A stretch of 64,000 nt of DNA, taken from positions 1 through 64,000 of the forward strand of contig DASYHP010000072.1 of assembly GCA_035998495.1 (NCBI GenBank), given 5' to 3'. How positions within the stretch are numbered: the first letter of the stretch is position 1; each line of letters opens with the position of its first letter. The stretch comes from Mesorhizobium_B sp035998495. Its GTDB lineage: Bacteria > Pseudomonadota > Alphaproteobacteria > Rhizobiales > Rhizobiaceae. Below the pieces are notes generated by a model. That model did not search any database and was not told the DNA's origin. It was given only the letters and a program-made list of their open reading frames with translations. Shown here piece by piece: positions 43,527-55,179 of the stretch. The translations under genes were made by a program, and so were the position numbers.

Positions 43527-44891
43527 TCAGGCCCGGCTGGCGGGAGGGTCGTAGAGCAGGGCGGCAAGATCGGCGAAGCGGCTGCTTGGCGATGTCAGGC
43601 CGAGAACGCCGTCGTGGATCGCCGCAGCGCGGGGCTCGCCGATCACCGGGCAGGCGAACTCCATGTATTTCGCGACGATGTCCTTTCGCGAGAACGGTGC
43701 TTCCGGACCACCGCGCGCATGCGTGTCGCCCGAATCCAGCACGCGGCCATCCCTCGTCGTGATCCGCACGTCCGCGAAACGGTTGGCCGGGAACCGGGCG
43801 GTATGGCGCTCGACCGCCGTGACGCGGATGCGGGGCAGGATCTCCGCGACGTTCGGGTCCTCGAGCCCCGCGCCGGTGATGTGTTCGACGCCGATGCGGC
43901 CGTGAAGGATCATCGTCGCCACCGCGAAGGGCAGGCTGTACTGCGCCTTGGAGGTGGTGTCCGGCATCCCGGCAAACAGCGTCGCCGCGTGGTGGAAGCT
44001 GTTCACCTGGACATGCCTGATGTCGGTGGGCGACAGCCTGTGCGCCAGGCACAGCGCGCGCGTCGCGTCGATCGCCGCATGCGCCCAGCGGCAGATCGGG
44101 TACGGCTTGATGTATTGGTGCGAGACCTGCCAGAACGCGCCTAGATCATCCCAATGCCCGGCGACTTCGGGCGCTTCGATGGTCACCGCCGGCGCGCCCT
44201 CATATCCATGTTCGGCGAGCACCACGGCTGAAAGCCCGGTCAGCGCGCCCCAGCCGGAGCCGTCATGCAGCATGCTCGGATTGGCGATCTCGCGCATCAT
44301 CTGACTGCGCGGCCCATGATATTCGGCAATGCCCAGCGCCTGCCGGAACTGTTCGTCCGAGAGCAGGCGCAGCCGCGCCGCCATCGCCACCACGCCGAGC
44401 GCATTCCAAGCGCCGGACGTGTGATAGTCCGCAGTTGTGGCATGCAGCGCGATGCCGGCGCGCCCGGCGACCTCGTAGCCGACGACCAGCGCGGCGAGCG
44501 CGTCCGCCCCGCTCAGTTGCGGCTTGGTCTCGGCCAGCGCCGCCAGCGTCGGGATCGCGACGACGCCGATATGGCCCTTGGTCGGGCTGTAGCCGTCATG
44601 CCCGTCGAGATTGTCGATCTGCGTCGCGGCGGCAAAGGCCGCGCCCGGCAGGCTGACCCGGCGTCCGTCGAATAGCATCCTGGCCGAAACGTCGGGATCG
44701 CTCGACCCGTAGAGCCTGGCCGAAACGTCGCGGGCGATCCGCCCGGCGTCGAGCGGAATCGCGGCGATCGCAATGCCGAGCGTGTCGAGCAGGAGGTAGC
44801 TCGCATCCTCCAGCACACCCGCCGGAAAGAGCGCCGCCGGACGGCGCAGCGCGAAATCCGCCAGACGGACCGCAACACCCGCGTCCACCAT
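43527..44891 (-). CDS. MmgE/PrpD family protein
   Basis: A 454-residue MmgE/PrpD fold protein: LLDTLGIAIAAIPLDAGRI, AAATQIDNLDGHDGYSPTKGHIGVVAIPTLAALAE, VGYEVAGRAGIALH, DYHTSGAWNALGVVAMAARL, QYIKPYPICRWAHAAIDA and PFSRKDIVAKY. Known members are 2-methylcitrate dehydratase, cis-aconitate decarboxylase and iminodisuccinate epimerase, so it acts on a polycarboxylate. ATG at 44891 is chosen for GAGAGG just upstream; the frame is open 19 more codons. It is first in its operon and diverges from the LysR gene. Confidence 0.88.
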   Translation of the reverse strand: MVDAGVAVRLADFALRRPAALFPAGVLEDASYLLLDTLGIAIAAIPLDAGRIARDVSARLYGSSDPDVSARMLFDGRRVSLPGAAFAAATQIDNLDGHDGYSPTKGHIGVVAIPTLAALAETKPQLSGADALAALVVGYEVAGRAGIALHATTADYHTSGAWNALGVVAMAARLRLLSDEQFRQALGIAEYHGPRSQMMREIANPSMLHDGSGWGALTGLSAVVLAEHGYEGAPAVTIEAPEVAGHWDDLGAFWQVSHQYIKPYPICRWAHAAIDATRALCLAHRLSPTDIRHVQVNSFHHAATLFAGMPDTTSKAQYSLPFAVATMILHGRIGVEHITGAGLEDPNVAEILPRIRVTAVERHTARFPANRFADVRITTRDGRVLDSGDTHARGGPEAPFSRKDIVAKYMEFACPVIGEPRAAAIHDGVLGLTSPSSRFADLAALLYDPPASRA

Positions 44892-45001
44892 GGGGGCCTC
44901 TCGCCGCTGGACCGATTTCACCACCGTGTTCCCCCATGCATACCGCAAACGACATGACTAATTTGGCCCACTCGGGCGTTCACGCGATAAGTTCAGCGCC
45001 A

Positions 45002-45045
45002 TTGGCCAAAAAAAACTGCGTCACATGATGCGATCCATTGAATGG
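45002..45045. promoter_or_regulatory. LysR-type control region candidate
   Basis: In the 200-base gap between MmgE and the LysR gene are TTGGCCAA (45002-45009), preceded by a related ATTTGGCCC at 44961, and the palindrome CCATT-G-AATGG (45035-45045). LysR proteins usually bind such short dyads next to the divergent promoter. No clear -35/-10 pair was found. Confidence 0.35.
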
Positions 45046-45091
45046 GCCGGGGCACGCAAGCTAACCTCGGAAGAGACCCTCGGGAATCAAG

Positions 45092-45979
45092 ATGAAACCA
45101 CCTCCGCCGTTGAACTACATTCGCTCCTTCGAATGTTCCGCGCGGCATCTCAGCTTCACGCTCGCGGGCAAGGAACTCGGCTATACGCAGGCCGCCGTCA
45201 GCACCCACATCCGTGCGCTGGAGCAGTATATCGGCCGGCAGTTGTTCATCCGCTACCCGCGCAGCTTGAAGCTCACCGAGATGGGCGAGGCCTTCCTGCC
45301 GACGCTCCGGCAGGCGCTGGATCAGATCGACCATGCCACCGAGGCGATCGTCGCCTCGGCGCGCAATCGCACGGTGGTGATTTCGTGTCCGATGAGCCTG
45401 GCCGAGAACTGGCTGGCGGGATGCATGGCCGCCCTGCGCGAAAAGCACCCGGAGATCGAGGTCGTGCTGCATGGCACGATCTGGGAGGATCTCAGCGAGC
45501 AGATCGCCGACATCACCATCTCGACCCGCCGCTTCGACGACCAGCCGCCGGCCGGCGTCGCGCTGTGGGATGAGGAGCTGGTGCTGCTGTGCGCGCCGCA
45601 CCTGCAGACCGGCCCCGACGCGATCAAGGCGCCCGAGGATATCCTGAAGGTGGATTGGATCTTCGTGCATGGCCGGCAGGAATACTGGCAGTGCATGGGC
45701 ACCGCGCTCGGCATCGACATCGCCGATCACGAGAAGGGCCTAACCACCAACGCTTCGAACATCGCGCTCGAGCTGGCGGCGACCGGCGCCGGCTGCGTGG
45801 CGACCCAACGGTCGCTCGCCCGCGCCTATCTGGAACGCGGCCTGCTGGTCGAGCCTTTTCCGGTCCGCCCGGCCAGCCCGTGGAACTACTACCTTTCTGA
45901 CAGCGTGATCTCGAAAGGCAGCGTGGTGAAGACGGTGCGCGAGTGGATCCTGACGAGGGCCAAGGCCGACAGCGCCTGA
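45092..45979 (+). CDS. LysR-family transcriptional regulator (GcvA-like)
   Basis: A 295-residue LysR regulator. The N-terminal winged helix is PLNYIRSFECSARHLSFTLAGKELGYTQAAVSTHIRALEQYIGRQLFIRYPRSLKLTEMG, close to the GcvA subgroup pattern. The effector domain begins near 92 (VVISCPMSLAENWLAGCMAALREKHPEIEV). It diverges from MmgE and is convergent with the SDR at 46 kb, so it most likely controls the MmgE-DHDPS-dehydrogenase-MttB operon, probably sensing a pathway intermediate. Confidence 0.9.
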   Translation: MKPPPPLNYIRSFECSARHLSFTLAGKELGYTQAAVSTHIRALEQYIGRQLFIRYPRSLKLTEMGEAFLPTLRQALDQIDHATEAIVASARNRTVVISCPMSLAENWLAGCMAALREKHPEIEVVLHGTIWEDLSEQIADITISTRRFDDQPPAGVALWDEELVLLCAPHLQTGPDAIKAPEDILKVDWIFVHGRQEYWQCMGTALGIDIADHEKGLTTNASNIALELAATGAGCVATQRSLARAYLERGLLVEPFPVRPASPWNYYLSDSVISKGSVVKTVREWILTRAKADSA

Positions 45980-46059
45980 GACGTCAGGGATCTCGGGGCG
46001 TTTGCCGCCCTCGCCCGGCTGCAAGGGAGCGCAAGGCGATGGGGGGCTTGGCGACGCCG

Positions 46060-46833
46060 TCACCCCGCCATCCAGCCGCCATCGACCATCAGGTTGACGC
46101 CGGTGACATAGGTCGCCATGTCGCTGGCCAGAAACAGCGCCGCGCCCGCCACATCCCCTGGCGTGCCGAGGCGCGGCCAGGGCGTGCGCCGCCGCGCATG
46201 GTCGAGCGCGTCGGGATCGTTCGCGACCCCCGGCTTGCCGGTGACGATCTTGCCCGGCGCGATCGCGTTGCAGACGATCAGATCGTCCGCGTGATCGACC
46301 GCGATCTGGCGCGTCATCTGCACGATACCGCCTTTGCTGACGCCATAGGGGAAATCACCGGGGCAGGCGACCATGCCGTGCTGCGAGGCGATGTTGACGA
46401 TGCGTCCGCGCACCTCGTTCAACGGCTCTTGCCTGCGCATCTGCAGCACGGCCCGCTTCGAGCAGAAGAAGACGCCCGTGAGATTGACGCCGATCACCTT
46501 CGCCCACTGCTCGGGCGAGGTCTCGACCAGATCGGTCGAGGTGTAGACGGCCGCGTTGTTGTCCATCACGTCGAGCCGGCCGAACCTTGCGACGGTCGCG
46601 GTGACGAGCGCGTCGACCGCGTTCCAGTCGGAAACGTCGGTCGGCACATGCATGACCACCCCTCCATCGCCGGCGATCACCGCTTCGGTCGTTTTCCCGC
46701 CTTCGATCGGATGCTCGATGGTGTCGGCGAGGACGACCGGTGCGCCCTCCGCCGCGTAGCGAATGGCGATCGCACGTCCGATGCCGGAGCTCGCGCCGGT
46801 GACGATGGCGACCTTGTTGTCCAGCATCCCCAT
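46060..46833 (-). CDS. Short-chain dehydrogenase/reductase
   Basis: A 257-residue classical SDR: VTGASSGIGRAIAIRYAAEG at the N-terminus, MDNNAAVYT (variant of NNAG), NIASQHGMV and YGVSKGGIVQMTRQIAVDH with the catalytic Tyr and Lys, then APGKIVT and YVTGVNLMVDGGW. The NNAA variant and Asp at the end of the second strand (VVLADT) favour NAD. ATG at 46833 is used. It is the last gene of the minus-strand run from 58 kb. The substrate is unknown. Confidence 0.88.
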   Translation of the reverse strand: MGMLDNKVAIVTGASSGIGRAIAIRYAAEGAPVVLADTIEHPIEGGKTTEAVIAGDGGVVMHVPTDVSDWNAVDALVTATVARFGRLDVMDNNAAVYTSTDLVETSPEQWAKVIGVNLTGVFFCSKRAVLQMRRQEPLNEVRGRIVNIASQHGMVACPGDFPYGVSKGGIVQMTRQIAVDHADDLIVCNAIAPGKIVTGKPGVANDPDALDHARRRTPWPRLGTPGDVAGAALFLASDMATYVTGVNLMVDGGWMAG

Positions 46834-46844
46834 CCTTGCCCCTC

Positions 46845-48179
46845 TCAACCCCCTCGCGTGACGACCTCGCCGCGTGGCTGACCCGCCAACACGCCATTCC
46901 GGACGATCTCCGTCCCCCGCAGATAGACCCGGTCGAGCCGCGCGCGAACGGTCCAGCCGTCGAACGGCGTATAGCCCGCGCGCGAGACCTGGTCGGCGTT
47001 GCGGACGGTGGATTGACGGCCTGGATCGACAATCAGGATGTCGGCGTCCAATCCCGCCGCGATGGCGCCCTTGCGCCGACCGAGCCCAAAGCGCTGCGCC
47101 GGGTTGCGGGCGCACATCCGCACGAGATCGGGCAGGGTGATCGTGCCCTCGTCGACGAGGCTCAGCATCATGGGCAGCAAGGTCTGCAACCCCGGCATGC
47201 CGCCCGGAATGTCGGCGAAGAAGGGGTAGGCAGCAGCCTTTTCCGCCGGCGTGTGCGGCGCATGGTCGGTCGCGACGATGTCGATGACGCCGTCCCGCAA
47301 CGCGGCGCGCAAAGTGCGGACGTCCGAGGCCGACCGGAGCGGCGGCGACGCCTTGAGGTTCGCACCATGCGCCGCGTAGTCGTCCGACGTGAAGAACAGG
47401 TTCTGCACGGTGGTCTCGACGCTGGCGTCGGCCATGCCGCGCAACCTGCTCCAGCTTTCCACCCCGAGCCGTGAATTGATCTGGCGGACATGGATGCGCG
47501 CGCCGGTCGCGGCCGCCGCCAGCACCGCGCGCGCCACGCCATTCGCTTCCGCCAGGGGCGGGCGGCTGGCCAGGAATTCGGCGATGTCTCCTTTCCCGCC
47601 ATGCTCCAGGCTGTCCAGCAGGATCGACTGATCGCCGGGCGATACGCCGACAAGGGCGTCGGCGCCGGCGAGGCATTGCAGCGCCCGCCGCATCGCATCG
47701 ACGGTCTGGAACAGGAAGGCCTCCGGCACATCGGCGGTGAACAGCTCGAACGACACGGGCGCGCCTTCGAGCAGCTTCGGCACCAGCGCCAGATCCCTGG
47801 TGAGGACGACCTGAAAGCCCACATCGACATGCAGCCGGCCGCGCGCCAGCGCCGTCTTGCCGGCAAGCTGCTCCGGCGTCGCCGTCCACGGCTCGTCGGT
47901 CGGCATGTCGAGGACGGTGGTCACCCCGCCGAGCGCCGCGGCATGCGTTCCCGACCGGAAATCCTCCTTGTGGATCAGCCCGGGTTCGCGCAGATGCGCG
48001 TGGGCGTCGACAAGTCCGGGCAGCAGCGTCCTGCCGCCGACATCGACGACCGCGCCCGCCTCCGCGCGTTCGCCCGGCGGAAGGACCGCCGCGATGCGCC
48101 CGCCGGCGATCGCGACGTCGGCCCGGAACGGACCTTCGGCATTCACGATCGTGCCGCCGACCAGAAGCGTGTCGAACAT
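46845..48179 (-). CDS. Dihydroorotase/allantoinase-like amidohydrolase with altered metal site
   Basis: A 444-residue cyclic amidohydrolase of the dihydroorotase/allantoinase group. HxH is present (DAHAHLREPG) and so is the final Asp (VATDHAPH). But the usual carboxylated lysine is Glu (SFELFTADVPE), the HAE motif reads VGVSPGDQ, and the HVxHxS motif reads HVRQINS. So three usual ligands are missing, whereas the paralogue at 62 kb keeps all. It may use one metal, do other chemistry, or be a non-catalytic partner. It sits 5 bases after the PuuE-like gene and 11 bases before the SDR. Confidence 0.82.
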   Translation of the reverse strand: MFDTLLVGGTIVNAEGPFRADVAIAGGRIAAVLPPGERAEAGAVVDVGGRTLLPGLVDAHAHLREPGLIHKEDFRSGTHAAALGGVTTVLDMPTDEPWTATPEQLAGKTALARGRLHVDVGFQVVLTRDLALVPKLLEGAPVSFELFTADVPEAFLFQTVDAMRRALQCLAGADALVGVSPGDQSILLDSLEHGGKGDIAEFLASRPPLAEANGVARAVLAAAATGARIHVRQINSRLGVESWSRLRGMADASVETTVQNLFFTSDDYAAHGANLKASPPLRSASDVRTLRAALRDGVIDIVATDHAPHTPAEKAAAYPFFADIPGGMPGLQTLLPMMLSLVDEGTITLPDLVRMCARNPAQRFGLGRRKGAIAAGLDADILIVDPGRQSTVRNADQVSRAGYTPFDGWTVRARLDRVYLRGTEIVRNGVLAGQPRGEVVTRGG

Positions 48180-48184
48180 GCCCC

Positions 48185-49126
48185 TCAGCCTCGGGGCGTG
48201 AAGGACTGATGGTTGTCCAGCCAGAACCGTGCGATGTCGTCGCGGCGCATGAAGCCCGCGCCCGGCGTCTTCTGGACATGCTCGACCACCTCGCGCAGCC
48301 CCGAGGCGCGGTTCGGCTGGCCCATCCAGCGGGCGTGGATGCCGATCGTCAGCATGCGGCCGCCGGTCTCGTCGGCCTCGCTCAGCAGATAATCGATGGC
48401 CGCGCGGCAATCCTCGGCGAAATCGCGCGGGTTGCTGTAGCCGGGGGCGATCAGGTAGCGGCTGTCGTTCAGGGTCTTCGAATAGAGAACGACCAGGATC
48501 GCCGCCCCGCCGTGATCGACGAAATAGGGCAGGTCGTCGTTGCAGGGGTCGGAATGGTAGAGGAATCCGCCCTCGCGCACGAGGATGTCGCGCGTGTTGG
48601 CGCTCGGAAACGAACGGCATTTCCAGCCGAGCGGCCGCCGGCCGGCGACCTTCTCGTAAAGAACGATCGCCGCGCGAAGCTGCCGCTCCTCCTCGGCGCG
48701 GGCGAGCGTCCAGTTCTCGCTCCAGCGCAGGCCATGGCCGAGCAGATCGTGGCCGCGCGCGTTCATCCAGCCGGCAACGGCCGGATTGCGCTCCAGCGCC
48801 ACCGCGCAGGCCGAGACCGTGATCGGCACGTCGTAACGGTCGAACAGCCGCGCCAGGCGCCAGATGCCGGCGCGGCCGCCATATTCGAAGTCCGTCTCGG
48901 TGCCGAGATCGCGCGCCGGCGGGCTGTTGGGCGTGTTGTACTCGCCCCAATTGTCGTTGCGACCGTCGTCGAGCCAGGAATATTCCGAGCCCTCCTCGTA
49001 GTTCAGCACGAGGTTGACCGCGACCTTGACGCCGCCCGGCCAGGTGACGAAGGGCGGATGAGGGCCATAGCCGACGAAGTCGCGCGGCTGGTCCGCCAGC
49101 GCCATCACGCTCGGAGAGTCGGTCAT
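48185..49126 (-). CDS. PuuE-like polysaccharide deacetylase family protein (allantoinase-type)
   Basis: A 313-residue NodB-fold protein of the PuuE/HpPgdA subgroup. The N-terminal motif LVLNYEEGSEYSWLDDG matches PuuE (NYEEG), EYGGRAGIWRLARLFDRYDVPITV, GHDLLGHGLRWSENW, CNDDLPYFVD and IGIHARWMGQPNRA follow. PuuE is a metal-independent allantoinase; other members are deacetylases or act on other cyclic or N-acyl compounds. It overlaps the epimerase stop (ATGA) and precedes the amidohydrolase, a neighbour with the same nominal activity but another fold. Confidence 0.85.
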   Translation of the reverse strand: MTDSPSVMALADQPRDFVGYGPHPPFVTWPGGVKVAVNLVLNYEEGSEYSWLDDGRNDNWGEYNTPNSPPARDLGTETDFEYGGRAGIWRLARLFDRYDVPITVSACAVALERNPAVAGWMNARGHDLLGHGLRWSENWTLARAEEERQLRAAIVLYEKVAGRRPLGWKCRSFPSANTRDILVREGGFLYHSDPCNDDLPYFVDHGGAAILVVLYSKTLNDSRYLIAPGYSNPRDFAEDCRAAIDYLLSEADETGGRMLTIGIHARWMGQPNRASGLREVVEHVQKTPGAGFMRRDDIARFWLDNHQSFTPRG

Positions 49127-50163
49127 CGGCTGGCCCCCATCCCGATTTCATTCGCGGCGATCCAGTCCATGTAGGCGTGGAAGGATTGCTTGCCGGGCTT
49201 CGGCCGCCAGCTTGTGTCGCGCTCGATCCGCGCGATGTCGTAGGCGCCCCACATGCCGTCCTTCAGGCTCGCATCCTGGACGATGTTGGCGCCCTCGCCC
49301 GCCGTGACCTCGACCGTGAGCCCGGGGACGCGCTCCTTCGCCCAGTCCAGCATCTCCCGGATCGTCGCGGTGACTCCGCTGCCGATATTGTAGTGCCGGT
49401 AGCGCAGCCGGTCGGCGTCGATCAGCGCGAGGATCGCCCGCGCCACGTCGGTGGACAGCACATAGTCGCCCACCGCCTCTAGGCTGTTGGGCCGCACCGT
49501 TTCGCCGGCCAGCGCCATATGGGCGATGCGGTTGGGCACATGGCGGTAGTCGCGGCTTTCGGTGGCGCGGTCCATCGGCCCATAGACGGAGGCCAGCCGC
49601 ACCGAGGCCGCCGAAAACCCGAACAGGTCGGCGTAGCGGTTGACGATCATCTCGGCCGCGAATTTGGAGATGCCGTAGAGCTTGAGCGGCGCGACATAGC
49701 CATCCTCCGGCAGCGGCTCGCCGGCCCAGTCGGGTCCGTGATCGCGATAAACCGAGCCGGAGCTGATATAGATGAAGCGCTTGAGGCCGGGCTGGCGCCG
49801 CGCCCATTCCAGCATGCGCACGGTGCCCATCAGATTGACATCGATGATGCGGGCGGGATCCTCGGCCTCCGGATTGCGACGGGCCTCCGCCGCGCTGCCG
49901 CGCGAGATCGGCGTGATCGTCGCGCCATGGACGACGGCGGTGATGCCATGCGGGTCGAGCGCGGCGTTCCAGCCGGCCGGATCGCAGATATCCGCGACGA
50001 TCAGCGTCAGGCGGTCGCGGACGGCGGCGAAATGCTTCTGCGCCATCGCGTCGAGCCGCGATCGGTCGAGGATCACGGCCCGCGCCTGAGGATCGCGGTC
50101 GAGCCATTCGCGCGCCACCAGGCTCATCACGAAGCCGGCGCCGCCGGTGACGAGGAGGGTCAT
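49123..50163 (-). CDS. NAD-dependent epimerase/dehydratase (extended SDR), copy 1
   Basis: A 346-residue extended SDR. TGGAGFVMSLVAREW is the NAD site, followed by VVHGATITP, NLMGTVRMLEWARRQPGLKRFIYISSGSVYRDHGPD and the catalytic YGISK. Late motifs HYNIGSG and WRPKPGKQS are as in nucleotide-sugar or sugar-acid dehydrogenases. It is clearly paralogous to the gene at 60941-61972 (same start MTLL, FVMS, LEWARRxPGLKRFI). Overlap with the PuuE-like start makes it coupled. The substrate is unknown; sugar nucleotide genes are absent, favouring a catabolic substrate. Confidence 0.85.
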   Translation of the reverse strand: MTLLVTGGAGFVMSLVAREWLDRDPQARAVILDRSRLDAMAQKHFAAVRDRLTLIVADICDPAGWNAALDPHGITAVVHGATITPISRGSAAEARRNPEAEDPARIIDVNLMGTVRMLEWARRQPGLKRFIYISSGSVYRDHGPDWAGEPLPEDGYVAPLKLYGISKFAAEMIVNRYADLFGFSAASVRLASVYGPMDRATESRDYRHVPNRIAHMALAGETVRPNSLEAVGDYVLSTDVARAILALIDADRLRYRHYNIGSGVTATIREMLDWAKERVPGLTVEVTAGEGANIVQDASLKDGMWGAYDIARIERDTSWRPKPGKQSFHAYMDWIAANEIGMGASR

Positions 50164-50195
50164 GGGATGTTCCGGGTCATGGGTCGAACCAGGGA

Positions 50196-50960
50196 TCAGC
50201 GCGCCGAAAAGCCGCCATCGACGAGCATGTCGGTGCCCGTGACGAAGGAGGCGTCGGACGACAGCAGGAACACGGCCGCCGCGGCGATCTCATCCGGCTG
50301 CGCGATCCGGCCAAGCAGATGACCCGGGCCGAGGCCGGCATTGGCGGCTTCGAGATCGGGCCAGCGCGTCAGCAGCCGCGCGGTGGCGACCGCGCCCGGC
50401 GACAGGCTGTTGACGCGCACGCCTTGGGCGGCGTGGTCGATGGCCATCGCCTTGGCGAGGTGCGCCAGCCCGGCCTTGGCCGCGCAATAGGCGACCGCCT
50501 TGCCCACGGCGACGCTGGCGAATTGCGAGGCGACGAGCACGACCGAGCCGCCGCCGGCGGCGGCGATCAGCGGCACGGCGAACTTGCTCATCAGGAACGC
50601 GCCGGTCAGGCTGACATCGAGTTCCAGCCGCCACAGGCTCTCGTCGAGATCGACGACCGTGCCGTCGGTGGAGGGCGCGGCGGCATTGTGGACCAGACCG
50701 TCCAGCCGGCCGAAACGGGCATGCGCCAGTTCCGCCGCCCGTCGGGCGGATGCGATGTCGGTGACGTCGCAGGCCAGACCGACCGCCGCGGCGCCGAGTT
50801 CGGCGGCGATCCTTTCGGCCGCCGCCACGTCGCGGTCGGCGCAGGCCACCTTGCCGCCTTCGCCGACGCAGCGCCGGGCGATCGCCGCGCCGATGCCGCT
50901 GGCCGCCCCGCTGATCAGCACGACCTTGCCGGCCATGCGTTCCGCCATGACCGCCGTCAT
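50196..50960 (-). CDS. Short-chain dehydrogenase/reductase
   Basis: A 254-residue classical SDR: GKVVLISGAASGIGAAIARRCVGEGG, CADRD (Asp, NAD preference), LVHNAAAPS, VVLVASQFASV and YCAAKAGLAHLAKAMAIDH with catalytic Tyr and Lys, ending FVTGTDMLVDGGFSAR. The ATG overlaps the MFS stop as ATGA, with CGGAG upstream. It stands between the MFS carrier and the epimerase in one operon, so it probably oxidises the imported compound or an early product. Confidence 0.88.
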   Translation of the reverse strand: MTAVMAERMAGKVVLISGAASGIGAAIARRCVGEGGKVACADRDVAAAERIAAELGAAAVGLACDVTDIASARRAAELAHARFGRLDGLVHNAAAPSTDGTVVDLDESLWRLELDVSLTGAFLMSKFAVPLIAAAGGGSVVLVASQFASVAVGKAVAYCAAKAGLAHLAKAMAIDHAAQGVRVNSLSPGAVATARLLTRWPDLEAANAGLGPGHLLGRIAQPDEIAAAAVFLLSSDASFVTGTDMLVDGGFSAR

Positions 50961-52219
50961 TCGCTTGCTCCGGGGAGGCGCATGGGACGCGGCACGCTCA
51001 TCGCCTGGGCCGGCCGGCGGAGATTGAGGCCGGCGGCCACCGCGACGAGGCCCGCCCCGGAGGCGAGCAGCACGAACAGGGCGGCGGGCGCGAACCGCTC
51101 CATCAACTCCGCCGCCAATCCAGGCGTGATCACATTGGCGAAGGAGTAGAGAAGAAGGAACGCGCCCGACGCCGAAACCATGTCACGGCTGTCGAGACGC
51201 GAATTGGCGAAGGCAATGGCCACCGGATAGATCGTCATGGCGGCGGCGCCGTAGGTGAAGAAGAGCACAAGAAGCAGGCTCTCGGCCCGGTTGCCGAGCC
51301 ATCCGATGCAGACGCAGGAAAGGGCGGCCAGAAACCCCTGAACCATCAGGATCAGACGCCGGTCGAATCGGTCGGACAGCCATCCGACCGGGGCCTGCGC
51401 GACGAGGCCGCCGACGCTGAAGGCGGTGATCAGCGTGATCGTCGTGGCGGCGTCGATCCCCGCCTGCGCGCCGTAGATCGGCGTCATGACGAAGACGTTG
51501 GAATTGGTGATCCCGGACTGAAGAATGCCGAAGATCGTCACCGGCGCCAGAAGGATCAACTGACGCAGCCCGTAGCGCTGAAGCGCGGGCGACGCAGCCT
51601 TTGCGTCCGCCCTTTGGATGCCCGGCGGCAGCGCGGGCCAGCGCCCGCCCACGATCAGCGAATGGCCGAGACCAAGCCCGATCGTCACCGCCGCAATCTG
51701 GAACAGGTAGGGCGAGTGCGGTCCGGCGATCTCCACCAGGAGCTGGCTGAGCAGCGTGGAGAGGACGGTCACCAGCATATAAAGAGAGAAGTAGCGGCCG
51801 CGATTGTGATCCTCGGCGTAGAGGTTGATCCAGCTTTCGCAGACCACGAAGATGGCTGCCAGGCCCAGGCCGTTGATGAAGCGCGACGCGGCCCATACCG
51901 CGGTCGAGGCCGTCAGCGACATGCTGATCGCGGCCAGGATCGTCAGCAGCGCCATGGCAAGAAAGGTGCGCTCATGGCCGAAACGCGCGACGAGCGGACG
52001 CGCGATCAGGCAGCCGGCCAGGAATCCCAAAGGCGAGGCCGTGAGCACGACCTGGAGGGTGGATGCGCTGCTGCCCGGCCCGCTTAGGCCGAGCGAGGTG
52101 GCGACGGTCATCAGCCCCGTCCCGGTGCAGATGAGGCCGAGGCTGATCATGATCGGCACGACCGCGCGGAACCGCGCGGCCCTGCGCCAGAATCCGATCA
52201 CCGACCGCGGGGACCGCAT
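50957..52219 (-). CDS. MFS transporter
   Basis: A 420-residue major facilitator protein with about 12 membrane helices. The 2-3 loop has ARPLVARFGHERTF and the equivalent 8-9 loop QAPVGWLSDRFDRRL, as in sugar/drug-type members. GLAAIFVVCESWINLYAEDHNRGRYFSLYMLV in helix 5 is typical of the YcaD-like group. It lies 6 bases after the ABC ATPase gene and overlaps the SDR start. It might import the same substrate class or export a product; direction is not evident. Confidence 0.87.
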   Translation of the reverse strand: MRSPRSVIGFWRRAARFRAVVPIMISLGLICTGTGLMTVATSLGLSGPGSSASTLQVVLTASPLGFLAGCLIARPLVARFGHERTFLAMALLTILAAISMSLTASTAVWAASRFINGLGLAAIFVVCESWINLYAEDHNRGRYFSLYMLVTVLSTLLSQLLVEIAGPHSPYLFQIAAVTIGLGLGHSLIVGGRWPALPPGIQRADAKAASPALQRYGLRQLILLAPVTIFGILQSGITNSNVFVMTPIYGAQAGIDAATTITLITAFSVGGLVAQAPVGWLSDRFDRRLILMVQGFLAALSCVCIGWLGNRAESLLLVLFFTYGAAAMTIYPVAIAFANSRLDSRDMVSASGAFLLLYSFANVITPGLAAELMERFAPAALFVLLASGAGLVAVAAGLNLRRPAQAMSVPRPMRLPGASE

Positions 52220-52225
52220 CGTTTC

Positions 52226-54303
<2,078 letters not shown>

Positions 54304-54307
<4 letters not shown>

Positions 54308-55176
54308 GGCTTCCAGGCCTCCCGCAGGCCGTCGGCCAGGAGGTTGAAGCCCAGCACCAGGCTGACGATGGCGATCGACGGGGCGACCGACATCAACGGC
54401 CAGACATTGATGACCGTGGTGCCCTCCTTGACCATGCCGCCCCAATCGGGGTTGGGCGGGGGCAGGCCGAGCCCGAGGAAGCCCAGGATGCCTATGGTGA
54501 TGATGGTATAGCCGATGCGCAGGCAGGCATCGACGATCAGCATGCTGCGGCAGTTGGGCAGGAGCTCGACCAGCATGATGTAGGGCGTGCTCTCGCCGCG
54601 CAGCTTCGCCGCCGCGACATATTCCTGCTCGCGCAGGCCAAGCACCAGTCCGCGCGTGATGCGGCCGATGCCGGGCGCCGAGGCGATCGTCGTGGCGATC
54701 ACGATGTTGATCACTGAGGGGCCGATATTGGCGATCAGGATGACGTAAAGGACCAGCACCGGAAAGGCGAGGATCACATCGGAGAAGCGGCTGATCACGG
54801 CATCGACCCAGCCGCCGTAATAGCCGGCCAGCATGCCGAGCGTGACGCCGACGAGCATCGCGACGGCCACCGACAGCGGCGCCACGACCAGCACGGTGCG
54901 CGCGCCGAAGATCAGCCGGGCCACCATGTCGCGGCCGAGAATATCGGTGCCCAGCCAGTGCGTCGCCGACGGAGTAGGATCGGCCAGCGCCGTCACGTCC
55001 TGCGCGGTCGGCGAGTAGAGCGGCAACACCGGCGCGGCGACGGCAACGACGACCCAGAACAGCACCAGCGCCAGGCCGATCATCGCCGTGCGCGAGCGCA
55101 GCACCAGCGTCCAGGGCGAGCGTCCCCACACCCTAGCGGTGGGGATCGCGCCCTGGATCACCTCGCTCTGCGCCAT
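54304..55176 (-). CDS. Dipeptide-type ABC transporter permease (DppC family)
   Basis: A 290-residue inner-membrane permease: N-terminal OppC-like stretch (RSRTAMIGLALVLFWVVVAVAAPVLPLYSP), HWLGTDILGRDMVARLIFGARTVL, and the ATPase-contact loop EYVAAAKLRGESTPYIMLVELLPN. About six helices. It is 3 bases downstream of dppB-like and overlaps the ATPase start. Confidence 0.9.
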
Positions 55177-55179
55177 GGC

